Origin: Chloroflexota bacterium
Lineage (GTDB): Bacteria; Chloroflexota; Anaerolineae; CG2-30-64-16
Length of the DNA: 15,382 nucleotides
Assembly (NCBI GenBank): GCA_029555885.1
Contig: JAKPQT010000029.1
Location: forward strand, 1-15,382
Direction of reading: 5' to 3'
Shown piece after piece: positions 1 to 8,821 of the stretch. The notes under the pieces are model-generated. The model did no database searches. It saw only the letters and a program-made list of their open reading frames with translations, and was not told where the DNA came from. Within the stretch, counting starts at the first letter, position 1, and every line of letters starts with the position of its first letter. Both the position numbers and the translations under genes were made by a program.

Positions 1-1
1 G

Positions 2-982
2 CCGCTGACCGCGACGGCCAACCTGACGAGCACCGTCCCCATCACGACATCGGTCCCTCTTACGCCGACACTGGCGCCGACGGACGCGCCGACAGCGACG
101 CCGACGCTGGAGCCGACCGCGACGCCGACGCTCGAACCCACGGCCACGCCGACATCGGCGCCCACCGCAACGGCCACGGCTGCGCCCGCGCAGCCGGCCG
201 GGCAGGTCATCTATACCGTGAAGTCCGGCGACACGCTGTCGACCATCGCGGCGCAGTATAAGATCACCTGGGAAGCCCTGGCACAGGCGAACGGCCTGAC
301 CAGCAAATCCGTGCTGCGCGCCGGGCAGCAGTTGAAGGTCCCGGTCGCAGGGTCTGCCGCCGCGCCGGCGCCGGCTGCCCCGCGCGCCGAACCGACGAAA
401 TACAAGGTTCAATCGGGCGATAACCTTTCCAGCATCGCCACGAAGTTTGGCATCACCTGGGAGGAGCTGGCCCGGGCCAACGGATTGACCAGCAAATCGG
501 TGCTGCGCATCGGCCAGGAGCTCACCATTCCGGTGGCGGGCTCCGCCGTTGTGCCGACGGCCACGCAAGCGCCGTCCGCGACCACCGTGGCGCGGGCGGC
601 GGCGACCGCTACGCCTGTGCCGCCGCCGCCCGCGCCCGACCTGCCCGCGCCGGTGTTGACCGGCCCGGGCGATCAGGCCTCGTTCCGCGGGGACAATGCC
701 ATTATCGAGTTGCAATGGAACCCGGTCCTGGGGATGACATCTGCACAGCAATATCAGGTCGTGGTCCGCTGGATCGAACAGGGCGGGCCACAGGAGCATT
801 GGTGGGTCACTACTGCCGCGGGGAGCCGGGTGCCCACATGGCTCTATCTGCGGGCGGACCAGCCGGATCGCAAGTACACCTGGTTCGTGCGTGTCGTTCA
901 GGTCACAACAGACGGTCAGGGCGGTGAGCGGGTGATCCCCCTCAGCCCTCCCAGTGGTATGCGCGCCTTTTATTGGGGATAA
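2..982 (+). CDS. LysM-domain exported protein with Thr/Pro linker (5' partial)
   Basis: The reading frame is open to the left edge, so the true start and any signal peptide lie outside the window; the GTG at 218 is inside the first LysM motif and is not the start. In order: a Thr/Pro/Ala-rich linker (2-205, TATPTLEPTATP type), LysM 1 (212-346, YTVKSGDTLSTIA), a short Ala/Pro linker, LysM 2 (401-535, YKVQSGDNLSSIA), a second Ala/Pro/Thr linker, and a C-terminal beta-rich domain (about 650-982, EHWWVTT, YTWFVRVVQV) that resembles a fibronectin III-like fold. LysM domains bind GlcNAc-containing glycans such as peptidoglycan. No catalytic domain is visible, so a wall-binding or adhesive role is inferred. 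Both LysM copies share TSKSVLR and GQ.L, which suggests a recent duplication. The TAA stop overlaps the Shine-Dalgarno (SD) sequence of the next gene, so this is probably the upstream part of a five-gene operon. Confidence 0.85.
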   Translation, partial: PLTATANLTSTVPITTSVPLTPTLAPTDAPTATPTLEPTATPTLEPTATPTSAPTATATAAPAQPAGQVIYTVKSGDTLSTIAAQYKITWEALAQANGLTSKSVLRAGQQLKVPVAGSAAAPAPAAPRAEPTKYKVQSGDNLSSIATKFGITWEELARANGLTSKSVLRIGQELTIPVAGSAVVPTATQAPSATTVARAAATATPVPPPPAPDLPAPVLTGPGDQASFRGDNAIIELQWNPVLGMTSAQQYQVVVRWIEQGGPQEHWWVTTAAGSRVPTWLYLRADQPDRKYTWFVRVVQVTTDGQGGERVIPLSPPSGMRAFYWG

Positions 983-988
983 GGAAGC

Positions 989-2173
989 ATGTCGGAAAAC
1001 TTTCAGGCATTATTAGCGAAAATCATCGATGAAACACGACCGGTGCGCAGTATCGATCTGACCGACCTGTCTGACCTCGCACGCAACGAGATAGGCTCCT
1101 TCGGTGCAGCATGGGCGCTGCTCAACGACTCTCGGCGGCTCGACCTCGCGACGACGCTGGTCGAGCAGGCCGAAGCCAACATTCATCTGAATTTTCATGC
1201 TATCTTACGCACCTTCTTGAGCGATCCCGATCCCCAGGTCCGGCGCATTGCGATCGAAGGCTTGTGGGAAGATGAGCGGGCCAACCTCATTGCCCCGCTG
1301 GTAGGCCTGCTGCAAGACGACCCCGCGACGGAGGTGCGCGCGGCCGCCGCGACATCGCTGGGCCGGTTCATGCTCCTCGGCGCACTCGGCGAGATCGGTG
1401 ATGAAATGGCGCGCGTGGCCGAAGAGGCGCTGCACATGGCCTGGTACCGGGCCGGCGAGCCGGTCGAGGTGCGTCGCCGCGCGCTGGAGAGCCTGGCCTA
1501 CAGCAGTATGCCGGAGTTGCACACGCTGATCCAGAACGCGTACTTCGACGAGAACGAACTGATGCGCCAGAGCGCGCTGTTTGCGATGGGGCGCAGCACA
1601 GACCGGCGTTGGGCGCGGCTGGTGCTGGCCGAGTTGGGCAGCCCCGAGCCTGCGATGCGGTTCGAAGCGGCCATCGCGGCCGGGGAAATGGCGCTCCGCG
1701 AGGCGGTGCAGACGTTGATCCGGCGGCTGGATGATCCAGATGGCGGCGTGCGCGAGGCGGCCACCGCGGCGCTCGGCAAGATCGGCGGCCCGGTCGCGAA
1801 GCGTGCGCTTCAGGCTCTTGCCCGAAGCAGCGATGAGGCGCTGGCCCAGGCCGCAGAGGATGCGCTGGACGAGCTCAACTTCGGCGGCGAGGGATGGGAC
1901 GATGTCCTGGCCGGTGCAGACAGTGCGGGGCCGCGGGATGACGAGGAAGATGAGACCGACCTGGAAGATGATGAGCTGGAAGGCGACGAGCTCGATGCCG
2001 AGATGCTCTATGAGGACGACGAATTCGGTGATCTCGCAGGTGAGGATTTCCTCGACGAGGAAGATGCCGATTTCGAGTTCGACGACGAAGAAGATGGTTG
2101 GGATGACGAGGATCTCGATGACGAAGCTGACGGGGTTGACGAGGACGACGAGGACGATGAGGACTGGAACTAG
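989..2173 (+). CDS. HEAT-repeat protein with long acidic C-terminal tail
   Basis: This 394-residue protein has an ATG start 6 nt after the previous stop, with the SD AAGGA at 981-985 overlapping that stop. Residues about 65-298 hold helical HEAT/PBS-lyase-like repeats with the pattern D..VR..A...L, seen at DPQVRRIAIEGLW (81-93), EVRAAAATSLGRF (115-127), VEVRRRALESLAY (159-171), NELMRQSALFAMG (189-201) and GGVREAATAALGKIG (252-266). Residues about 300-394 form a low-complexity Asp/Glu tail: after Arg316 there is no Lys, Arg or His, and about 50 of the last 78 residues are acidic. No signal peptide or membrane segment is seen, so it is probably cytoplasmic. HEAT solenoids are protein-binding scaffolds; no enzymatic motif is present. 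The tail might mimic nucleic acid or bind basic partners, but that is inference. The function of the family is unknown to me. Confidence 0.88.
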   Translation: MSENFQALLAKIIDETRPVRSIDLTDLSDLARNEIGSFGAAWALLNDSRRLDLATTLVEQAEANIHLNFHAILRTFLSDPDPQVRRIAIEGLWEDERANLIAPLVGLLQDDPATEVRAAAATSLGRFMLLGALGEIGDEMARVAEEALHMAWYRAGEPVEVRRRALESLAYSSMPELHTLIQNAYFDENELMRQSALFAMGRSTDRRWARLVLAELGSPEPAMRFEAAIAAGEMALREAVQTLIRRLDDPDGGVREAATAALGKIGGPVAKRALQALARSSDEALAQAAEDALDELNFGGEGWDDVLAGADSAGPRDDEEDETDLEDDELEGDELDAEMLYEDDEFGDLAGEDFLDEEDADFEFDDEEDGWDDEDLDDEADGVDEDDEDDEDWN

Positions 2174-2187
2174 CGGAGCAGGGCAAC

Positions 2188-2757
2188 ATGGCTAAACGAC
2201 GACCACCGCAACTTCCGCGCACACCTAAGCCACCGGTCCCGCCGGTCGACCGGAATGCCCGCGCGCACAGCCTGCTCAACGAAGGCGCGCGGCTCCTGAT
2301 GGCGCGGCGGCCCGGCGAAGCTGTGCCGCTGTTGAGCCGGGCCCTGGAGTTGGACCCCACCAACGCGGACGCCGCGCTCAACCTCGGCAGCGCGTACATC
2401 TTGCAAGGCAAACATGCCAAGGCTGTGCCCGTGCTGGAACAGGCCGCGCAACTCGACCCGCACAACGCCACGGTGTGGGCCAATCTGGCCGCGGCCTATC
2501 TCGGCAAGCTGCCCTTTGCCGAACGGGCGCAGCAGGACCAGGCCATCACCGCCTTCGAGCACGCGTTGGCTCTGAATCCTGCCGCGCCGCATGTCCACTA
2601 CAATCTCGGCCTGATCTATCTCGAACGCAGCGACCTCTTCGGCGCAGCCACACATTTTCAGGCCGCGCTGGACACCGACCCGGCGGACTCCGATGCTCGC
2701 CTGTGGCTCGACCGCATCCGCCGCGGCGATCTCGACAGGGACGAACCCCAGGGGTAA
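2188..2757 (+). CDS. Small tetratricopeptide-repeat (TPR) protein
   Basis: This 189-residue protein starts with ATG 14 nt after the HEAT gene; GGAG and AGGG lie upstream. A basic, Pro-rich N-terminus (KRRPPQLPRTPKPPVPP, residues 3-19) precedes TPR-type helices. Repeats are visible at about 29-62 (ARLLMARRPGEAVPLLSRAL, ELDPTNADA), 63-96 (LNLGSAYILQGKHAKAVPVL, LDPHNATV) and 97-141 (WANLAAAYLG, then an insertion around LPFAERAQQDQ, then AITAFEHALALNP). The last is at about 142-175 (VHYNLGLIYLERSDLFGAATHF). The canonical TPR positions G/A-Y and DP are kept. There is no signal peptide, so it is probably cytoplasmic. TPRs bind partner proteins, and adjacency to a HEAT scaffold and a membrane-anchored FecR-like protein suggests an assembly role, which is inferred. 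Confidence 0.88.
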   Translation: MAKRRPPQLPRTPKPPVPPVDRNARAHSLLNEGARLLMARRPGEAVPLLSRALELDPTNADAALNLGSAYILQGKHAKAVPVLEQAAQLDPHNATVWANLAAAYLGKLPFAERAQQDQAITAFEHALALNPAAPHVHYNLGLIYLERSDLFGAATHFQAALDTDPADSDARLWLDRIRRGDLDRDEPQG

Positions 2758-2760
2758 ACC

Positions 2761-3984
2761 ATGAGCTGGCGCCAGAACCCGTCCCGGGTGGCCTGGATCA
2801 TCCTTACGACCAGTTTTCTGACGTGCTGTTTGCTGGCGGTCGTCGTGCCGCTGCTGACGCGCAGCTATGTGCTGCACGCAACGCGCGTCAAGACGGCCTA
2901 TGTCGCTGCCACCGACGGGACCGTCCAGTTGCGCGTGCCGGGAGCCAGCGACCGCACTGCCGTGACCGAGCGTCGGCTGGCGCCCGAGGGCAGCGAGATC
3001 ATCACCGACGCCAGCGCGAAGGGCGTGTTGACGGTCAGCGCGGATGAGGCCGGCGAGCGGGTGCTATCCACCGTCCAATTGTGGGGCGATACGGCGATTA
3101 CGCTGTCGCACATTCGCACGCCGCGGTTCGATATCAGCACCGATCCGCATCGCACCGACATCAGCTTGGCCCGCGGCCGGCTTTTCATCGCCAACCAGCG
3201 GACGGATCAGCGCGATGTCGTGATGTACCTGACGACGCCGCACAGCCAGATCATCCTGGACCCGGGAACGTTCGATGTGACCGTCCTGGGGGCTGAGACG
3301 CAGTTGCGCATCCGCTCCGGTGAGGCGCACGTCATCGCAGGTGGGCGACAGGTGAACGCCGGGCCGGGGCAGCGGGTGACGGTCGCGGCGGACAGCGCGC
3401 CCTCGCTGCCCGTGCCCGATACCGTGAACCTCATCCTCAACGGCACGTTCGAACGGTCGCTCGAACCGCTGTGGAGCCAGTTTGCAGAGGTCAAGGAAGG
3501 ATACGAACCCGGCAAGGTCGAGCTGTTCACGGAAGGCCGGCGCACGGCCATTCGCTTCTCACGGCGGACCGAAGATGGCGTGCCGAACCGCGTCGGGGTG
3601 CAGCAGACGGTCGACCGGGACGTGGAGGGTTACGACTCGCTCGCGCTGCGGCTGGATGTGAAGCTGCTGTACCAGAGCGTGCCGGGCGGCGGCGAGAAGG
3701 CCACCGAGTATCCCGTGATGGTGGACCTGTTCTACACCGACATCTACGGCAAGGACCTGCACTGGTACCAGGGGTTCTACTACTTTGACCCGCCGCAGGG
3801 CAGCCCGTACCTGGAGCCGACGGGCGAGCGGACGCCGTTCGGCCTGTGGTACACCTACGAGTCGCCAAACCTGTTCGAGCTCCTGAAGGAGACCCGGCCC
3901 GCCCGCATCAATTCTGTCAGCATCTACGCGATCGGGCATGACTACGAGAGCCTCGTTTCAGACGTCGCCCTGACGGTGCGGTAA
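2761..3984 (+). CDS. Membrane-anchored FecR-like domain protein with C-terminal beta-rich domain
   Basis: This 407-residue protein starts with ATG 3 nt after the TPR stop, with AGGGG about 6 nt upstream. A single N-terminal membrane segment (about 11-33, WIILTTSFLTCCLLAVVVPLL) acts as signal anchor, so the rest should be outside the membrane. Residues about 45-210 match the FecR/LPS-assembly-type beta fold: GTVQLRV, then L..GSEI.TDASAKGVLTVS, then ISLARGRLFI, YLTTPHSQIILDPGTFDVTV, LRIRSGEAHV and GPGQRVTVAAD. The C-terminal part (about 220-407) begins NLILNGTFE, typical of the first strand of jelly-roll or carbohydrate-binding-like modules, and is rich in aromatic residues (LHWYQGFYYFDPP). In classical FecR systems the protein is an anti-sigma factor with a sigma gene beside it; no sigma gene is in this window. 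A glycan or wall-binding role is therefore equally possible, in line with the neighbouring glycosyltransferase and LysM genes. Confidence 0.8.
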   Translation: MSWRQNPSRVAWIILTTSFLTCCLLAVVVPLLTRSYVLHATRVKTAYVAATDGTVQLRVPGASDRTAVTERRLAPEGSEIITDASAKGVLTVSADEAGERVLSTVQLWGDTAITLSHIRTPRFDISTDPHRTDISLARGRLFIANQRTDQRDVVMYLTTPHSQIILDPGTFDVTVLGAETQLRIRSGEAHVIAGGRQVNAGPGQRVTVAADSAPSLPVPDTVNLILNGTFERSLEPLWSQFAEVKEGYEPGKVELFTEGRRTAIRFSRRTEDGVPNRVGVQQTVDRDVEGYDSLALRLDVKLLYQSVPGGGEKATEYPVMVDLFYTDIYGKDLHWYQGFYYFDPPQGSPYLEPTGERTPFGLWYTYESPNLFELLKETRPARINSVSIYAIGHDYESLVSDVALTVR

Positions 3985-3992
3985 GGCGCGCC

Positions 3993-5801
<1,809 letters not shown>

Positions 5802-5810
5802 CTTTTTGGT

Positions 5811-7010
5811 TTATTTCTCGCGCACGACGCGCCACAGGACCACGATGCCTACCGCGAGCATGGCGGCGGAGGCCAGTGCATTGGCAGGCAGCCCGCCCGC
5901 AGCCCAGAGCCGGGGTGCAGTCAGCGTGGCGATGATGCGGCCCACGGACATGGCTGCCACGTTGAGCGCCAGCACGGACCCACGTGCCGATGGCACAATC
6001 TCGGAGACGAGCGGCACGAGCGATACGATGGCGAACTCGAACGTGCAGATGAAGAGCGCCATGCCGCCGAGCGCGGTCGCCAGCGTCCCTGACAGGCGGG
6101 GCAGCAACAGCAGGGCCAGCAGCAAGAGGATGAAGCCGCCCAGGACCGCGCGGCGCTTGCCGAGGCGATCCACCAGGCCCGCGGACAGCCCTTCGGCCAG
6201 CATCTCGGCCAGGCTGATGACGATGGAGACCGCGCCGATGGTCGAGACTGCCAGGCCGAACTCGCCTTCCAGCCATGCGCCGTAGACGATGAAGACGTTC
6301 TCCATCGCCATGACGAGCAGCAGACTCACCAGCAGGACCGGCAGGCTGATGCGCAGGATGGCGCGCCAGGGCACGCCAGTGGGTGCGGCCGCGCGGTCGC
6401 CCGTGGGTTGCGCGATCCCGCAGGCCGGGCATAGGCGCCACAGGGCGAGCAACCCGGCCGTGCCGGCCAGCGCAATCAGCCAGAACGGCGACCGCCAGCC
6501 GAAGCGGGCAATCAGCACGCCGCACAGCGGCACGCCGATGAACCAGGCGAGCGACCACGGCAGCTCCAACAGGCCCATCACCCGGCCCCGCCGCGCATAG
6601 GGCACGGCATCGCCCACGTAGGCCTGCATGGCCGGGTCGAAGCTTGACTTGCTGAAGCCGAACAGGGCAAAGGCTACCAGCGCCAGCCCGAAGCCGAGCG
6701 GTCCGGGCCCGCTGCCCAACGTCATGATGAGCGCAGCCAGCACCAGGGCCACCAGCCCGGCCAGCATCAGCGCGCGGCGACCCAGACGGTCGGCCAGCGC
6801 GCCGAAGAGGGGGCTGGCGACGCTCACGACCGCCCGCGCGGTGAGCAGCAGGCTGGCTGTCTCCAGCGGCACGCCCAATCCCCGGCCGATAGCGGGCAGG
6901 AACGGGTAGACAACCCGGAATTGCAGGTTCAGCGCGGTGCGCGCCAGCAGCAGCACGATGATGGTACGCGGGGCATCCGCAGGTGCGTGGGTGGGAGTGC
7001 GCAAGGTCAA
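5811..7010 (-). CDS. MFS transporter (12-TM drug/sugar efflux type)
   Basis: About 397-399 residues, hydrophobic throughout with roughly twelve membrane segments, consistent with a standard MFS transporter. The loop 2-3 signature GALADRLGRRALM is clear, and the second half has the related GLVDRLGKRRAVL. The mid-loop contains PACGIAQPTGDRAAAP. The family moves small solutes by proton antiport or symport; the substrate cannot be told. The longest frame begins with TTG at 7010, but there the GAGGG upstream is only 1-2 nt away. A second TTG at 7004 sits about 7 nt from GAGGG (7012-7016) and is the better start. An extended -10 lies just upstream at 7043-7051. The gene is divergent from the DUF3048 lipoprotein and convergent with the glycosyltransferase; no clear terminator lies in the 9-bp gap at its 3' end. 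Confidence 0.88.
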   Translation of the reverse strand: MTLRTPTHAPADAPRTIIVLLLARTALNLQFRVVYPFLPAIGRGLGVPLETASLLLTARAVVSVASPLFGALADRLGRRALMLAGLVALVLAALIMTLGSGPGPLGFGLALVAFALFGFSKSSFDPAMQAYVGDAVPYARRGRVMGLLELPWSLAWFIGVPLCGVLIARFGWRSPFWLIALAGTAGLLALWRLCPACGIAQPTGDRAAAPTGVPWRAILRISLPVLLVSLLLVMAMENVFIVYGAWLEGEFGLAVSTIGAVSIVISLAEMLAEGLSAGLVDRLGKRRAVLGGFILLLLALLLLPRLSGTLATALGGMALFICTFEFAIVSLVPLVSEIVPSARGSVLALNVAAMSVGRIIATLTAPRLWAAGGLPANALASAAMLAVGIVVLWRVVREK

Positions 7011-7042
7011 GCCCTCAATGGAATCGGCGACAATGAGACGCG

Positions 7043-7051
7043 ATTATAGCA
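7043..7051 (-). promoter_or_regulatory. Extended -10 promoter for the MFS gene
   Basis: On the minus strand the sequence reads TGCTATAAT, a perfect TATAAT with the TGn extension. It lies about 33-39 nt upstream of the TTG start codons. No good -35 is seen at 16-18 bp; a TTGGCA (7061-7066) is only 12 bp away, too close. Extended -10 promoters often work without a -35. Confidence 0.6.
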
Positions 7052-7110
7052 CATCTGCTTTGCCAATAAGGTGAACTGGCGCGCGCGTACCATTCATATC
7101 GGAGGCGCGA

Positions 7111-7267
7111 GCATCCTGAGCGGGTGGACGCATCACCGCTACCGATGGCGCAAGGCCAGTCGAAGGATGCCGTGCTTCGGCTGCGCCGATGCCGGACGGG
7201 GCCGCCCCTTCGACTGCGTGCGTCGCACCAGGCCGTGCCTGTCTGCGACGCCCTTCGCTCAGGGTGC
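7111..7267. repeat. Second copy of the CCTGAGCG/TCGAAGG palindromic repeat, intergenic
   Basis: Outer arms GCATCCTGAGCG (7111-7122) and CGCTCAGGGTGC (7256-7267) are inverted with 11 of 12 matches. Inner arms CAGTCGAAGG (7157-7166) and CCTTCGACTG (7207-7216) are perfectly inverted. The architecture is the same as in the glycosyltransferase gene at 4656-4819. No transposase gene is inside, so it is a non-autonomous dispersed repeat. Reading through it in the downstream gene's frame is open, but there is no ribosome site, and the real gene start is at 7370. Confidence 0.8.
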
Positions 7268-7288
7268 TTCCGTGCCAACCAGGATAAA

Positions 7289-7336
7289 ACACAACCAATG
7301 GGAACGCCGAACTTCGTTCCGGCGTCCGTTTTGTGT
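7289..7336. promoter_or_regulatory. Nested dyad just upstream of the lipoprotein promoter
   Basis: Outer arms ACACAA (7289-7294) and TTGTGT (7331-7336) and inner arms ACGCCG (7304-7309) and CGGCGT (7320-7325) are nearly concentric. An alternative inner pairing is GGAACG (7301-7306) with CGTTCC (7315-7320). The dyad covers the -35 and spacer region of the promoter at 7336-7341, so it could be an operator. It could also be a hairpin that stops transcription entering from the repeat. Confidence 0.4.
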
Positions 7337-7341
7337 ATAAT
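7313..7341 (+). promoter_or_regulatory. Promoter with perfect -10 for the DUF3048 lipoprotein
   Basis: A perfect TATAAT at 7336-7341 lies 28 nt upstream of the GTG start. The best -35 at 17 bp spacing is TTCGTT (7313-7318), a weak match. The call rests mainly on the -10 and on its position just before a strong SD. Confidence 0.55.
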
Positions 7342-7369
7342 GCCACCATATTCGCCTCGGAGGATTTTC

Positions 7370-8581
7370 GTGAATCAACCCATCCGTTTGCCCCTGGCGG
7401 CTGTTGTGCTGACGCTGCTCGTCGTGGTGAGCCTGTTCGCCGGCTGCGGCGCGCCGGTGGTGCAGGAACCGACTGCCACGCCGACCCGCACCCCCCGACC
7501 GCCGACCCATACGCCTGAGCCGCCCCCCACGCTCACGGCGACGCTCGAGCCGACCGCGACGCCTGAACCGACGGCCACGCCTGAACCGACCGCGACTGCG
7601 ACGATGACGCCGACCCTGTCCGCTGCGCTGCTGCCGCGCGAGCCGGGCGTCTCCATCTTCACCGGTCTGCGCCCCGCAGACCCGTCCGTGCTGGAGCGGC
7701 GGCCGCTCGCCGTCAAGGTGGACAATGACCCTGCGGTCGTGCCCCAGTCGGGCATGGGCAAGGCGGATGTGGTGGTGGAAAGCCCCAAAGAGGCGTGCAT
7801 GACGCGCTTCACCGCCATCTTCCAGAGCCAGGATGCTGCACGCATCGGCTCCATCCGCAGCGCACGCATCATCGACAAGGAGTTGCCGGTCATCTTCGAT
7901 GCCATCCTGGCCTTCTCCGGCGGGGTGGAGCCGGTGCGCCAGATGCTCTACCAGTCGGAGGATTTGAGCGACCAGGTGCTCGAACAGGCACGCAACGGTG
8001 CTGCGTTCTTCCGTGACCCCAATATCCGCGTCCCGTTCAATCTGTTTGCTAACACCGACACGCTGTGGAAGGTCGCCACTCAGAAGGGCTGGAACAAAGC
8101 GCCGGAGCCGACCGCGGCCTGGGTGTTCTCCGAAGGTGCGCCGGAAGGCGGCGCGGCGGCCACGAGCGTCAGCATGCCATTCCCCAGGAACTTGCCGGTG
8201 AGCTGGGCTTACGACGCGGGCAGCGGCCGCTGGCTGCGCTCCATCGGCGGCAATGCACACATGGATAAGGCCGAGGGCAAACAAATCAGCGCGGCCAATG
8301 TGATCGTGCTGACCGTGAACACGGTGCAGACGCTCATCCCGGAGCAGGGCACGCAGTTGACGACGGGCCCGTGCTCCAATGCGTCGGTCGAGGTGCAGTT
8401 GTGGGGCCGGGGGCCGGTGCGCATCCTGCGCGACGGCCAGGTCTACGAGGGCCAGTGGGTGCGCGAGGGTCGGGATGCCCCGTTCCGCTTCGTGGATGAT
8501 CAGGGACGCGATATTCCGCTCAAGCCGGGCAACAGTTGGTGGCAGATTGTGCCGCCGAGCGTGGCGGTGACGATCCAGTAG
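7370..8581 (+). CDS. DUF3048 domain lipoprotein (YerB-like)
   Basis: About 403 residues from the GTG at 7370, chosen because GGAGG (7359-7363) lies 6 nt upstream and a lipoprotein signal peptide begins here; the frame is open further up only through repeat DNA. The hydrophobic segment is about residues 8-24 with lipobox LFAGC (Cys26), so it should be lipid-anchored on the outer face. A Thr/Pro/Glu linker (about 33-83, TATPEPTATPEPTAT) follows. The DUF3048 N-terminal domain starts near 110, with LAVKVDND, VVPQSGMGKADVVVE, TRFTAIFQS and IGSIRSAR. The C-terminal part (about 275-403) has DUF3048_C-like features: a WAYDAGSGRWLRSIGG stretch, the NVIVLTVNTV strand and, near the end, PLKPGNSWWQIVP. 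Members such as Bacillus YerB are lipoproteins of unknown biochemical function. The gene is monocistronic, with its own promoter and terminator. Confidence 0.88.
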   Translation: MNQPIRLPLAAVVLTLLVVVSLFAGCGAPVVQEPTATPTRTPRPPTHTPEPPPTLTATLEPTATPEPTATPEPTATATMTPTLSAALLPREPGVSIFTGLRPADPSVLERRPLAVKVDNDPAVVPQSGMGKADVVVESPKEACMTRFTAIFQSQDAARIGSIRSARIIDKELPVIFDAILAFSGGVEPVRQMLYQSEDLSDQVLEQARNGAAFFRDPNIRVPFNLFANTDTLWKVATQKGWNKAPEPTAAWVFSEGAPEGGAAATSVSMPFPRNLPVSWAYDAGSGRWLRSIGGNAHMDKAEGKQISAANVIVLTVNTVQTLIPEQGTQLTTGPCSNASVEVQLWGRGPVRILRDGQVYEGQWVREGRDAPFRFVDDQGRDIPLKPGNSWWQIVPPSVAVTIQ

Positions 8582-8590
8582 TATGCCACA

Positions 8591-8620
8591 AGGGCCTGGG
8601 AGACGCGTCTCCCAGGCCCT
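8591..8620 (+). terminator. Perfect 30-bp palindrome, terminator of the DUF3048 gene
   Basis: The arms AGGGCCTGGGAGACG and CGTCTCCCAGGCCCT are exact reverse complements, giving a stem of at least 13 bp. It starts 9 nt after the stop codon and is followed by TTTC, a short T run. Position and stem strength support an intrinsic terminator. Its symmetry means it could also act on the minus strand. Confidence 0.8.
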
Positions 8621-8757
8621 TTCATATGCAATCTTAAACAGCCTCTCATGTAAGATTAATCTAACGGCTTTATCCTATAGACAGTTCGGGAGCGGGAAAG
8701 GGACAGCCCAAACCTGACAAACGGTTCCTCCTTCAAAAAGAATAAGCGGTCTGAGCA
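8621..8757. other. AT-richer spacer between convergent genes
   Basis: No gene is seen. A small dyad AATCTTA (8630-8636) with TAAGATT (8651-8657) and the palindrome GATTAATC (8654-8661) are present. The stretch has lower GC than its surroundings. As it lies downstream of both flanking genes, a leader or riboswitch role is unlikely. Confidence 0.5.
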
Positions 8758-8787
8758 CGAATCCCCGGAGGGTGGGCCGGGGATTCG
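8758..8787 (-). terminator. Hairpin downstream of the MBL-fold gene
   Basis: The perfect 11-bp arms CGAATCCCCGG (8758-8768) and CCGGGGATTCG (8777-8787) enclose an 8-nt loop. It starts 34 nt after the minus-strand stop at 8822. No U run follows directly on that strand, although a T-rich stretch (TTCTTTTTG) occurs about 20 nt further on. It is a terminator or an mRNA-end stabiliser. Confidence 0.55.
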
Positions 8788-8821
8788 CGCATTAACGGGC
8801 CTGTTTTCCCTCACACACGCC

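Noticed and set aside
2170..2877. 235-codon frame on the minus strand opposite the TPR gene
   Set aside because: Antisense to a clear TPR protein in a tight operon; no supporting SD or domain.
7124..7369. Upstream extension of the lipoprotein frame
   Set aside because: It passes through the palindromic repeat and the promoter, and would bury the signal peptide and lipobox inside the protein.
7259..8284. 341-codon frame on the minus strand opposite the DUF3048 gene
   Set aside because: Arg/Gly-rich low-complexity translation arising from the antisense of the Thr/Pro linker; no family match.
8660..8757. Riboswitch-like stretch with purine-rich GGGAAAGGGACAGCCC
   Set aside because: It matches no riboswitch consensus I know and lies downstream of both flanking genes, so it is not a leader.
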